Assembly: GCA_028281925.1 (NCBI GenBank)
Contig: JANQIX010000028.1
Span: 1 to 57,747, forward strand
Length of the DNA stretch: 57,747 nt
DNA from: Alphaproteobacteria bacterium
GTDB lineage: Bacteria > Pseudomonadota > Alphaproteobacteria > DSM-16000 > Inquilinaceae
Direction: 5' to 3'
Position numbers and translations under genes: made by a program. Every line of letters starts with the position of its first letter. Position 1 is the stretch's first letter. Below the pieces are notes generated by a model that ran no database searches, was not told the origin of the DNA, and was given only the letters and a program-made list of their open reading frames with translations. Shown here piece after piece: positions 1 to 8,092 of this stretch.

Positions 1-652
1 CCGCGCCGATCAACGGGGCGACGATGAACAGCCAGAGCTGTTGCAGTGCCGCACTTCCGACGAACACCGCGGGCCCGAGACTGCGCGCGGGATTGACCGA
101 CACGCCGGTGATCTGGATGCCGACGATATGGATCACCGCCAGCGTCAAGCCGATGGCGAGCCCCGCCATGGCCCCCGGCGCGCTCTTCTGCGTCGCGCCC
201 AGGATGACGACCAGGAACAGGAAGGTTGCCACGACCTCGAACAGGAAGGCCGCGCCCAACGCGTATTCGCCCAGATAGCCGGGGCCCCACCCGTTCGCGC
301 CGAGGCCGTTGGCCTCGATCGAATACTCGGCACGGCCCGTGGCGATCAGGTACAGCACGCCCGCACCGGCCAGGCCCCCGAGGATCTGCGCGACCCAGTA
401 CCGCACCATCTCCGCCGCGGTCATGCGTCCGGCAACGAAGGCACCAAACGAGACTGCGGGATTGACGTGGCAGCCGGAGACCGGGCCGATCCCATAAGCC
501 ATGGCGACGATCGCCAGGCCGAACGCCAGCGACACACCCAACTGCCCGACCGGGGAAAGCCCCACGGTCCCCGCGCCCGCCAGAACCGCCGCGCCGCATC
601 CGAAGAACACAAGCGCGAACGTGCCGACACCTTCGGCGATAAGCTTCTTCAT
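1..652 (-). CDS. aqpZ: Aquaporin Z (3' end cut by window edge)
   Basis: Major intrinsic protein family water channel of the inner membrane. The reading frame starts at 652 and stays open to the left edge, giving 217 codons, so only the last few residues are missing. Both pore signatures are visible: NPAVS near residue 64 and NPARS near residue 187. A His near 175 and the Arg after the second NPA match the narrow selectivity filter of water-specific AqpZ rather than glycerol facilitators. Hydrophobic segments alternate as expected for six helices and two half-helices. It appears to be transcribed alone. Confidence in the family is high; water specificity is inferred from the filter residues. 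Confidence 0.96.
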   Translation of the reverse strand, partial: MKKLIAEGVGTFALVFFGCGAAVLAGAGTVGLSPVGQLGVSLAFGLAIVAMAYGIGPVSGCHVNPAVSFGAFVAGRMTAAEMVRYWVAQILGGLAGAGVLYLIATGRAEYSIEANGLGANGWGPGYLGEYALGAAFLFEVVATFLFLVVILGATQKSAPGAMAGLAIGLTLAVIHIVGIQITGVSVNPARSLGPAVFVGSAALQQLWLFIVAPLIGA

Positions 653-886
653 GCGTGGTCTCCCGAGCCCTCGAACACCACGGTTCCGAGGCTCTGCCTG
701 CGGCACATCTGGTCATATCGACGATGCCCGGAGCCTGCGTTTCCGCCGTAATCCGGCAAACGCATCGAGCCGGGATGCTCTCACGCCGGGCCCGCCCATC
801 CGGCGACCTTCGGCGAGGCCGATCTTCGCTCCGTCGCCACCGCGATGCAACCTTAGAGATACGGGCGCGTGTCGCACTCGCCGGAA

Positions 887-1210
887 CTACCCGCAGGGGC
901 TGAGAATGATGCCGAGTCCGCGCAGAACATGAAATGCCCCCAGGGCCAGGATGACCGCCCCGAGCCCGCATCGCAGAGGCGTCGAAATCAGCCCGGTCGC
1001 CCAGCTTCCCCGACGCGTGACGATGGTCGCCCCGGCCGTGAGCACCGCGATCACCCCGCCCAGCAGCGCGATGAAGTCCGTGTACGTGCAGCTCTGCCCC
1101 CGCCCCCCGGGGTCCGTGACCGTCGCAACGCCTGAGACGCTGAACACGAACGGCACGAGACCGGCAACGATCCCGATCACCAAGCCGAAAGGTACCGCGC
1201 GCGATGACAT
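887..1210 (-). CDS. Small membrane protein, unknown function
   Basis: A 107-residue protein with three hydrophobic segments, near residues 6-25, 44-63 and 80-103. The start at 1210 is preferred because AAGGA lies eight bases upstream; a longer frame from 1240 or 1393 lacks such a site and adds an Arg/Pro-rich stretch that looks untranslated. A Cys in the polar loop (GRGQSCTYTD) is the only distinctive residue. I do not recognise a family. It lies alone between aqpZ and the insertion sequence. Confidence 0.7.
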   Translation of the reverse strand: MSSRAVPFGLVIGIVAGLVPFVFSVSGVATVTDPGGRGQSCTYTDFIALLGGVIAVLTAGATIVTRRGSWATGLISTPLRCGLGAVILALGAFHVLRGLGIILSPCG

Positions 1211-1482
1211 CACTGGGATCCTTGTTCGGATTGCCGACATTGGCTTCGCTGTTCGCCGACCCCGCTGCGTCCGGAACGTCGGGACAACGCGGGCGCTCTG
1301 GTAGAGCGGAGCCCACGCGGATGGTGCAGCACCCCGTAGACGCGGTTTCCTTGCGGGCCAGGAATGCAGTCTCGGCCACGCAATCGACGCCACACCATTG
1401 ACGTGAAACGCACTCTTTTCCTTTTTCTAATTTTATGTGCGAGAATGTCCAACCCAGAGCGCTGCTTTGCACCCGCCGGGAC

Positions 1483-1827
1483 TTAACAGGCTGTTGAAGA
1501 AGTCTGGCGTTCGGCTTTGAGGACGGCCTCGTCGCCGAGGTGGTAGGCGAATTCGATCTCAAGCGATCCGTCGTCGAGCAGTTCGGCCGAGCCCGACCCG
1601 CGCACTTCGTCCATCTCTTCGAAGCCTTCCCAGGTGAAGAAGACGATGGTTCGGCCATACTCAAGATCGAGGCCGGCTTGCATGGCGCCGAAGGTGATCT
1701 CGCCGCGGCCGTCGGCGCGGATGACCATCATCGCAGGCCCGTCCAGATCGAGGTGGTCGCGGTCCCAAAGATCGGCCTCGACGATCCGCCAGCGGCCAAG
1801 GAGCTGGCACTCCGCGGGTGCGGTCAC
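1483..1827 (-). CDS. IS passenger protein coupled to the transposase
   Basis: A 114-residue acidic protein starting at a GTG (1825-1827) that overlaps the transposase stop in the arrangement GTGA, a typical translational-coupling junction. It begins VTAPAECQLLGRW, is rich in Asp and Glu, and has a pattern suggesting a small beta-rich fold (FGAMQ, LEYGR, FFTWEG). Its last six residues are written in the terminal inverted repeat, and its TAA stop is made by the TTA at the insertion border. It is not a transposase fragment, since it lies downstream of an intact transposase in another frame. Function unknown; I believe relatives occur in other alphaproteobacterial IS copies, from memory only. Confidence 0.75.
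   Translation of the reverse strand: MTAPAECQLLGRWRIVEADLWDRDHLDLDGPAMMVIRADGRGEITFGAMQAGLDLEYGRTIVFFTWEGFEEMDEVRGSGSAELLDDGSLEIEFAYHLGDEAVLKAERQTSSTAC
1484..1501 (+). repeat. Left terminal inverted repeat of the IS
   Basis: TAACAGGCTGTTGAAGAA, an exact 18-base inverted match to 2976-2993. On the minus strand this repeat also encodes the last residues of the passenger protein, and the adjoining TTA provides its TAA stop. Confidence 0.93.
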
Positions 1828-2990
1828 GACGGCGCCGCCAGCAGCTTCGGCAGCCGCACGAGATTGTACGCCGCGGCCGTAAAGGCGAAGGCCCAGTCGA
1901 CCTTGTCCAGTCCGCGCAACTTGGTCTTGCGCATCCCGGCCACCGTCTTGATCCAGCCGAACGCCTCTTCGATCCGCTTGCGGATGCGCTGGCTCAGGGC
2001 GTAGCCGGGATGGCGGGTGGTGCGGCCGTCGATCGCCGAGCGCCGGCGGCTGGTGTTCTGCGCCACATGCGGCCGCACGTTGAGCGTCCGCAGCTCCTCC
2101 ACGAAATCTGCCGTATCGTAGCCGCGGTCCGCGCCCAGCGTGATGGCGCGGGAGCGTTCTGCCAGCGGCGCGATCATGTCGAGCGCCGCCAGCCGTTCGG
2201 CATGGCCGGAGACGCGGGTCAGCCGGGTGTCGAGCCCCGAGCGGTTCTCCATCAGGCCATGGCCGAGGAAGCACAGCTTGGCCTCCATGCCCGGTCCCTT
2301 GCGGTAGAGCCTGGCGTCGGGATCGGTGGTGCTCTCATGGGTCTCGTTGGAGCGCTTCTCGCCCCGGAAGTCGGCCGCGGCATTGCGGCCGCCGCCGTCG
2401 CCATTGTCGCTGTCGTCCTTCGACCCCTTCGGCTTGAAGCTCTTCATCGACGCCCACGCCTTGATCAGCGTGCCGTCGACACTGAAATGGTCGCTCGACA
2501 GCAGCCGTTTGACGCGCGGTTGCGCCAGCACGGCCGCCAGGAACTTCGCGGCGATCTCCCCGTCCAGCAGCCGGTCGCGGTTCGTCGAGAAGCTCGAATG
2601 GTCCCACACCGGCTCGTCGATGCCGATGCCTACGAACCAGCGGAACAAGAGGTCGAACTCCAGCCGCTCCATCAACTGGCGCTCCGAGCGGATCGAGTAG
2701 AAGGCCTGCAACAGCATCGCCCGCAGCAGCATCTCCGGCGCGATCGACGGCCGACCCGTCTTCGAATAGAGCCCGTCGAACTCGCTCGACAGCGCCGACA
2801 GCGCCGCGTTCGCCATCTCTCGGATCGGCCGCAGCGGATGGTCCTGACGCACCCGATGCTCAAGATCGATATAGGAGAACAACTCCCCAGACCGCCTGTC
2901 CGTGCCGCGCATCTTCCCCTCGGCCATATCTCATGGCCGAGAGTGAATCACGCCAGCGCCAGTACCGCCATCGGGTTCTTCAACAGCCTG
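1486..2990 (-). mobile_element. Complete IS5-type insertion sequence with passenger gene
   Basis: An element of about 1.5 kb with matching ends. TAACAGGCTGTTGAAGAA at 1484-1501 is the exact reverse complement of 2976-2993. The sequence TTA occurs directly at both outer borders (1483-1485 and 2991-2993), so the simplest reading is an element of 1486-2990 with a 3-bp TTA target duplication; because TTA is part of the matching ends, a 2-bp TA duplication cannot be excluded. It carries one intact transposase and a second, overlapping ORF. Intact ends and ORF suggest a recent and possibly active insertion. Confidence 0.92.
1824..2927 (-). CDS. IS5 family transposase (DDE type)
   Basis: An intact 367-residue transposase. 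The N-terminal part (about residues 10-110, with GRPSIAPEMLLRAMLLQ and YSIRSERQLMERL) is the DUF772-type DNA-binding region. The catalytic DDE domain follows: the first Asp in HFSVDGTLIKAW, the second in TLGADRGYDTADF and the Glu in RIEEAFGWIKTV. The conserved block FRGEKRSNETHESTTDPDAR is also present. It cuts and pastes the element bounded by the repeats at 1484 and 2993. Family is certain; the IS5 versus IS1182-like subgroup was not resolved. Confidence 0.95.
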   Translation of the reverse strand: MAEGKMRGTDRRSGELFSYIDLEHRVRQDHPLRPIREMANAALSALSSEFDGLYSKTGRPSIAPEMLLRAMLLQAFYSIRSERQLMERLEFDLLFRWFVGIGIDEPVWDHSSFSTNRDRLLDGEIAAKFLAAVLAQPRVKRLLSSDHFSVDGTLIKAWASMKSFKPKGSKDDSDNGDGGGRNAAADFRGEKRSNETHESTTDPDARLYRKGPGMEAKLCFLGHGLMENRSGLDTRLTRVSGHAERLAALDMIAPLAERSRAITLGADRGYDTADFVEELRTLNVRPHVAQNTSRRRSAIDGRTTRHPGYALSQRIRKRIEEAFGWIKTVAGMRKTKLRGLDKVDWAFAFTAAAYNLVRLPKLLAAPS

Positions 2991-2993
2991 TTA
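2976..2993 (-). repeat. Right terminal inverted repeat of the IS
   Basis: TTCTTCAACAGCCTGTTA, the exact reverse complement of 1484-1501. It lies about 50 bases upstream of the transposase start. Confidence 0.93.
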
Positions 2994-3455
2994 GGCCGGC
3001 CGCATTCGGCATCGTGTAATCGACCGGCTGTCGACCAAGCCAGATCGGCAAGCACGGCACGCGGTATCGGAGTGAACACAAGATGGATCTGACCTTTTCG
3101 GCGAAAGTCCGGCAAGTCTGCGGCGGCCACCACAGAACGCCCCAGTACCGAGCGTGGGCGAAGGCGGTCGTCAAACGAGCAAGCAGATACGGGGACATAG
3201 ATCTCATCTCTGCACGGCTGAAGCGAGTTAAGTATTGCGTCCCGAAGATTCGTCCCCAAAATCCGAGCGAACGAGCGCGATCAGGACCATGTGCGCGAGC
3301 CGTAGCCTACCGAATATGCGCGACAGCCGCAGTCCGGTTTGCTCAGGCTCTAATCTCTATCCTGCAGGCAACACAAAGCCTGAGAGTATTGATAGACAAA
3401 ACATCAACAAAGAAATTACCTCATCGTTGTCAGATGGCCTCAATAACATGCACTC
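2994..3455. other. Intergenic stretch right of the IS, no supported gene
   Basis: About 460 bases between the IS and the end of the AT-richer island. Short ORFs exist on both strands (for example minus 2948-3259), but the longest runs into the IS end and none shows a recognisable domain or ribosome binding site. It may contain decayed mobile DNA. Confidence 0.4.
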
Positions 3456-4952
3456 CTATTCGAGGCGCCAATCAACACCGACCACATAGTCACCAACCGG
3501 CACTATATAAATGTGCTTATCCTCGATTTCGCCAGTTTGCGCAACTAGCGCTGGATACTCAACCCACCCTGGTCCCTCTGCTATAGCAACCCGCTCTAGA
3601 AATGATCCTTCGAGATGACCTGGGATCAAGGGTCTCCTATTCCCTATCCACGAGATGTTTCCGGCAGGAGCAACAGTGCTGAGGTTCCCTATTACCTCAA
3701 ACGCGTACACGCCCTGATCCCGCGATACCCCTTCACTGAAGGCCGCAAATGCCGGCAAATCGTTCTCTCTGATGTATTGCGCAGCAATCTCCGCTCTCAC
3801 CTCTGTTACTGCTATAGACATCAGATGTCGATCTTGGCGCTCCACAACCGAAAGAAGGCGATCCAGTTCATTTACCCAAGGATCATTCAATGCAAAAAGG
3901 GGCCTTATAAGATCCAGATTTGTCGAAATTCTCTCTATATATACCGCCGCGCGTTCCCAGCCATCCCTGTTCACAACCTCTCTCATTTCCTGAAGATCGG
4001 ACATAATGAGATATTGCCGAACTGATCTTCGAAGAGGATTCAGCCTTAATGCAGACGATAAGTGAGTCAACCCGTCCCCTCCGACAGCAATCTCAGAAAG
4101 CCCAAGGAAAGTGTAGGAATCAATTGCCAGAGTTGTATCAAGCATCTCAGAGTCAAGCGCGGATGAGAAATGCTTCTTTGCATGCGAGAAATGCCCTCTA
4201 AGAAACGAAACGACCCCAGAGACGAAGCTTATTGATGCTTCAGTCTGCGAAGATAATATCAAGCGGACCCACCCGGTAGCGTTCTCACTCCTAACTAATG
4301 CTGCGTCTGCCGAATAAGCCAAATACACGAACGCCGAGGCAAGCTGCCCAATCTGCCGCGACAATTCAGCTGATTCAAAGATTGGCAGCCCCCGCCACAG
4401 AGAAACCTCTTGCCCCATTGCTTCGCGCAGATCGACAATAGGGAGAACAAAGAAATCAGAAAAAAGAGGAACAATAAATTCAAAATTCTCGCCCTCATAA
4501 TCAACTTCAACTTTCCAATAATACTGATCTGCATACCTCGATCGACCTTGTTCAGTAATCGTAAGGGCACTTTGTACTACATAATGGCTCCTGAATTCAT
4601 TTATGTGCCCCCACAACACAGCATCATACGGCCACCTATCCACGTCATCAAAATCCGTTTCAACGATACTGGTGCTATTGGAAATCCGTAGGCCTGAAAT
4701 CGCCTCGTCACCGCCAAAATCATGCCGCCGGCGAATGCCAAGCTCGTAGATTGCAGCAAGACCCTCACCAAAACCCGAACTAGAAGCGAAGGGAGGCACC
4801 GCAAGATCCAGAACGTCGGCTTCCTCTGCCGACCCTCTAGCAACTAAAGAAATAGCAACAAATGTCAGAAGGATGCCAACGGCCCCCTTCCCGCAGATGG
4901 ACGAGGGCAATTTCGAAAGACTGTCGACTAGCCTTGCTGCTTCTAGGGCCAT
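3456..4952 (-). CDS. Exported TPR-like protein, third gene of the island operon
   Basis: A 498-residue protein. A hydrophobic segment at about residues 22-42 is a signal anchor or signal peptide, so the rest is probably periplasmic. Residues 50-130 (DLAVPPFASSSGFGEGLAAI to DAVLWGHI) resemble in outline the TolB/FlgO-like fold that often precedes tetratricopeptide repeats. Residues 255-330 look like helical repeats (GHFSHAKKHFSSAL, LGLSEIAVGGDGLTHLSSAL). The start at 4952 has GGGAG ten bases upstream and overlaps the preceding gene by ten bases. Base composition is lower in GC than the flanks. I do not recognise a named family; the fold remarks are inference. Confidence 0.7.
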   Translation of the reverse strand: MALEAARLVDSLSKLPSSICGKGAVGILLTFVAISLVARGSAEEADVLDLAVPPFASSSGFGEGLAAIYELGIRRRHDFGGDEAISGLRISNSTSIVETDFDDVDRWPYDAVLWGHINEFRSHYVVQSALTITEQGRSRYADQYYWKVEVDYEGENFEFIVPLFSDFFVLPIVDLREAMGQEVSLWRGLPIFESAELSRQIGQLASAFVYLAYSADAALVRSENATGWVRLILSSQTEASISFVSGVVSFLRGHFSHAKKHFSSALDSEMLDTTLAIDSYTFLGLSEIAVGGDGLTHLSSALRLNPLRRSVRQYLIMSDLQEMREVVNRDGWERAAVYIERISTNLDLIRPLFALNDPWVNELDRLLSVVERQDRHLMSIAVTEVRAEIAAQYIRENDLPAFAAFSEGVSRDQGVYAFEVIGNLSTVAPAGNISWIGNRRPLIPGHLEGSFLERVAIAEGPGWVEYPALVAQTGEIEDKHIYIVPVGDYVVGVDWRLE

Positions 4953-5692
4953 GGCGAAATTTCTCCCCTTATCGCGTCCATCATGCCAGTGACCTGCAGA
5001 ATATCGCCACCCAGCGAATGATCATCATAGTCCTCGAGACCATCTATTATTTCATTCAACAGCTCCAATATGGCATGACTATGTCCCCTATCGCATTCTC
5101 CTGAGATACTGTGGAGAAGTGCCGTGAAGACGATAATTGCCGAATGTGTATCGCTGATTGAGTTCCAATCCGCTTCAACGAACTCTAGCGGCGCATTCAG
5201 CGGTGCCATCACTTGCAAGTTTTCCTCGATTGGGCGCATGAAATCGGGGCCATGCCCATCAACAAAAGAGCTACCATGGTAAAATCTGGTATGACCTGTG
5301 TCCGAGTTCGCAGGGATATAGCCTGTCATAGCGATCAACGTCTCAGGATGATGATGCTCAAGGAAACTAAAGATTTCTGATACCTGATCTGGAAGCTGGT
5401 TTGAAGGAAGGAGTCGTCGGTCTTCGAGTCTGAGGGATGAATATGCGTCACTTGATTCCGTCCTTTCAGCAAGTTGTCGCCGAAGTAAATCTGTTCGAAT
5501 GCTGACTAAATCAACGAAGTCGTTAACTGCCGCCTCTTCTCCGCGATACTGAAAGACTGAGATATTATGACGAGCCATTTCTTGGCATGACTTGACGTCT
5601 TTTGCAGAAAAAACCAAAATTACGGCAACAAATGCGATGGAGAAATGCCTCGGATAGCGTCGAACAGATCGAGTCATGCGTGCTGCAAACAT
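4943..5692 (-). CDS. Exported protein of unknown function, second gene of the island operon
   Basis: A 249-residue protein with basic N-terminal residues (RRYPRH) and one hydrophobic segment (about 18-30), consistent with export. The mature part is acidic and His-rich in places (EHHHPET, DYDDHS) and has no motif I can assign. Its start overlaps the upstream gene by 19 bases and its end overlaps the downstream gene by 10, so the three genes are almost certainly translated from one transcript. GAGG lies ten bases before 5692, which decides this start over the internal Met at 5677. Confidence 0.7.
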   Translation of the reverse strand: MFAARMTRSVRRYPRHFSIAFVAVILVFSAKDVKSCQEMARHNISVFQYRGEEAAVNDFVDLVSIRTDLLRRQLAERTESSDAYSSLRLEDRRLLPSNQLPDQVSEIFSFLEHHHPETLIAMTGYIPANSDTGHTRFYHGSSFVDGHGPDFMRPIEENLQVMAPLNAPLEFVEADWNSISDTHSAIIVFTALLHSISGECDRGHSHAILELLNEIIDGLEDYDDHSLGGDILQVTGMMDAIRGEISPWP

Positions 5693-6264
5693 GTGCAGTC
5701 TACCTCGAAATTGTTGTCGATGCCCGCGAATTGAAGGTTACACTCACCGGCCCCGGTGTAGGGGTGGAATGTTCCAATTACCCCTCCATCAGCCACAGGA
5801 ACGACGGCCAACACCATGGAACTTCGTGAACCAATAATGACTGGATGTTGTTGACATCTATTGCAAGTGTCCGTCTGCTCTTCATATTGTAAAAACCGTA
5901 GTTCAGCTTGGAGCAAAGTTCCTTGTGCTGGTTGGTGTACAATTGTACCGGTCAAAATCGCTCCATCAACTGCACCGGCATTCATGACCACTAGGTCAAT
6001 CTTTTCGGCAGAACAATGTCCAATGTGAGCCGTCAGGGTGGGTGACATCTGAAAGAGAACAAACTTGATGAGCGCCCATAACGCAATCCCGATCGGGATA
6101 GCAGCCGCAATCGACGACAATAATGGTGAGCAGCGTTGAACATGCCTAAGTGATCCTTGAAACGAACCGCATTTTACACACTTCTCGGCCGTATGTGGGA
6201 TTTGCTTTCCGCAAACCTTGCACGATTTGGACTTCTTGTTTCCAGACTCGAACAGTAGGGTCAT
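5674..6264 (-). CDS. Zinc-ribbon membrane protein, first gene of the island operon
   Basis: A 196-residue protein. Residues 16-34 hold two Cys pairs (CKVCG and CVKCG), a classic zinc ribbon facing the cytoplasm. A transmembrane segment at about 48-71 follows, then a 120-residue domain, probably periplasmic, with more Cys residues (CNRCQQ, CNLQF, CTCLQ). It leads a three-gene set with overlapping reading frames; the other two products are predicted to be exported. The role could be a membrane-bound sensor or assembly factor, but nothing in the sequence fixes a function. Confidence 0.7.
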   Translation of the reverse strand: MTLLFESGNKKSKSCKVCGKQIPHTAEKCVKCGSFQGSLRHVQRCSPLLSSIAAAIPIGIALWALIKFVLFQMSPTLTAHIGHCSAEKIDLVVMNAGAVDGAILTGTIVHQPAQGTLLQAELRFLQYEEQTDTCNRCQQHPVIIGSRSSMVLAVVPVADGGVIGTFHPYTGAGECNLQFAGIDNNFEVDCTCLQHA

Positions 6265-7012
6265 GCTGAGTGCATACGGTTAGGCCGGATTTCAAGGAGA
6301 GTAGAATGATTATTGGCTCTACCGAAGTTTGTCAAGAGGGTTTCCAGGTCAATCACGGTAAGGTATCGGCTTAACGCGTTCGTGGTAAGAACTGTTAGCC
6401 CTCAGGTGAAAGGTAAGGAACATGGACTTTGTGGAGCCGCCGAGACCATAGAAGTTATCATTGTAAAGAAGAATGTTCGCTGAATTCTGGACAGGTTTAG
6501 CGCGTTTGACGATCCAAGAGGACATCGGTAAATTAGGCTACTGCTAGAAGTGTTTCTTACGTGTGGCGCAATCGCCGGCTGCTATAATAATGACGAAGTT
6601 CGCGATTGTGATGGAATGCATCTGGAAAATCTGAGGCAGTACTCAAAGTATTACATGGGTGGGCCCAAGGGAGCCTGATTAGATGCGCACCTGAAACGTC
6701 CTGCTGCGATCGATTTGAGAGTCTGACCCAAAACTCATTGTGTGATTTCAAGCTGTTGCGAGCTGCCTTGCTACGCAGCGGATGTGGACGACGAGGAGTA
6801 AGGCCTGGGCGCTGGCAATGGACGTCTCCCAATCCTTGGCGAGCCTGTCTGCGGCAGCTCCCGAGCCAAGCGAAGGTGAAGGGGGAAGAGGGGGCAGATT
6901 CCCTTCAAAGAAGAGGCGCAAGTATGGCCGCTATGCTTCCACCTCTTAAGCATTATATCGAATAAGTGCTTAGCAGAAGACTCATAAAACGAAAACCACA
7001 TCCGCAACACTC
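6265..7012. other. Long intergenic region upstream of the island operon
   Basis: About 750 bases. Only short overlapping frames without Shine-Dalgarno sites or familiar motifs occur. Composition moves from AT-richer (6265-6560) to mixed. The part next to 6264 should hold the promoter of the three-gene island operon, but no clear -35/-10 pair stands out. Confidence 0.4.
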
Positions 7013-7849
7013 CTACAACCACCGCTTCCTTCGCTTGAAGCTCTTGATGTTCTTGAAGCTCTTGCGCTGGTCGCCGCCGCCGCCGAGGTAGAATTCCTTG
7101 ACGTCTTCGTTGTTGCGCAGCTCTTCGCCGGTGCCGTCCAGCACCACCTTGCCGCTTTCCATGATGTAGCCGTAGCTGGCCACCTCCAGCGCCATGCGGG
7201 CGTTCTGCTCAACGAGAAGGATCGTGATGCCCAGGTCTTCGTTCAGCTTGCGGATGATGCCGAAGACCTCGCGCACCAGCAGCGGCGACAGGCCCATGGA
7301 CGGCTCGTCCATCAGCACCAGTTTCGGTTTGGCCATCAAGGCGCGGCCGATGGCCAGCATCTGCTGTTCGCCGCCGGAGAGATAGCCGGCCAGGCCCGTA
7401 CGCTCCTTCAGGCGCGGGAAATAGCTGTAGACCATCTCGATATCGCGGGCGACTTCGGAGTTGTTGGGGCGGGTATGGGCGCCCAGGCGAAGGTTTTCGT
7501 GCGCCGTCATATCCTGGATGATGCGGCGTCCTTCCATCACCTGAAAGATGCCGCGCCGCACGATGGCGCCGGGGTCCATATGGTTCAGGGTCTGGCCGTC
7601 ATAGACCACGGTGCCGCGGGTGATCTCGCCGTCTTCCGTCTTGAGCAGGCCCGAGATGGCCTTCAGCGTGGTTGACTTGCCGGCGCCGTTGGCGCCCAAG
7701 AGCGCGACGATCTTACCCTTCGGCACCTCCAGGCTCAGGCCGCGCAGCACCAGGATGACGTCGTTATAGACGACCTCGATATTGTTGACGGCCAATAGCG
7801 GCGGCTCTTCAGCGGCCTCGGGCGTCTCTTTCAGGGCGGCGTCAGCCAT
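7013..7849 (-). CDS. livF: ABC transporter ATP-binding protein, LivF type
   Basis: One of two cytoplasmic ATPases of a branched-chain amino acid type (HAAT family) importer; 278 residues. Walker A is GANGAGKST, the ABC signature LSGGEQQM, and Walker B LVLMDEPSMGLSP followed by the switch His in LVEQN context. The start at 7849 begins the typical leader of this family; the 33 extra codons upstream run through a REP palindrome and are unlikely to be translated. It is separated from the binding-protein gene by a terminator-like hairpin and two palindromes, so it may be expressed at a different level from the rest of the operon. Confidence 0.95.
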   Translation of the reverse strand: MADAALKETPEAAEEPPLLAVNNIEVVYNDVILVLRGLSLEVPKGKIVALLGANGAGKSTTLKAISGLLKTEDGEITRGTVVYDGQTLNHMDPGAIVRRGIFQVMEGRRIIQDMTAHENLRLGAHTRPNNSEVARDIEMVYSYFPRLKERTGLAGYLSGGEQQMLAIGRALMAKPKLVLMDEPSMGLSPLLVREVFGIIRKLNEDLGITILLVEQNARMALEVASYGYIMESGKVVLDGTGEELRNNEDVKEFYLGGGGDQRKSFKNIKSFKRRKRWL

Positions 7850-7928
7850 CGGCAGCCTCACGGATTCTCTAGCGGAAGCAGAAGGGGCGGACGATCGTTT
7901 GGATGAGCGCGGATCGATGGGGCAGGAG

Positions 7929-7948
7929 ATGCCCGCCTGCGCGGGCAT
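7929..7948. repeat. REP palindrome, ATGCCCGC type
   Basis: ATGCCCGC, loop CTGC, GCGGGCAT: a perfect 8-bp stem in the livF leader. The form (on the minus strand, CATGCCCGCGCAGGCGGGCA) resembles REP elements widespread in alphaproteobacterial genomes. Confidence 0.75.
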
Positions 7949-7993
7949 GACGGTTCTACGTTTTTCTTTCTGCTTTCCATCAACAGTTCCGTC

Positions 7994-8013
7994 GTCCTCG
8001 CGAAGGCGAGGAC
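7994..8013. repeat. REP palindrome, GTCCTCGC type
   Basis: GTCCTCGC, loop GAAG, GCGAGGAC: a perfect stem, about 45 bases from the palindrome at 7929. The copy at 37606 has GTCCCCGC/GCGGGGAC, so one pair has changed from C-G to T-A with both sides altered. Flanking bases (ACCTTTC) are also shared. Confidence 0.75.
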
Positions 8014-8051
8014 CTTTCTGCCACAGAGAACCGACCTATAGGCTAGCGGCT

Positions 8052-8080
8052 AAAGGGGGCGGGTCGTGCTGCCCGCCCCC
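8052..8080 (-). terminator. Intrinsic terminator after the binding-protein gene
   Basis: Read on the minus strand, GGGGGCGGG, a short loop and CCCGCCCCC form a 9-bp GC stem followed by TTTAG, about 12 bases after the stop codon at 8093. The T-run is short but the stem is very strong. It would reduce read-through into livF. Confidence 0.7.
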
Positions 8081-8092
8081 ATCGCCTTGCCC

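Noticed and set aside
1827..2274. Upstream part of the minus-strand frame that ends at 1483
   Set aside because: This stretch is an out-of-frame shadow of the transposase; only the part from the GTG at 1827 looks coding.
2948..3259. A minus-strand ORF of 103 codons running into the IS end
   Set aside because: Its C-terminus is encoded by the IS terminal repeat, it has no recognisable domain and the region looks like decayed sequence.
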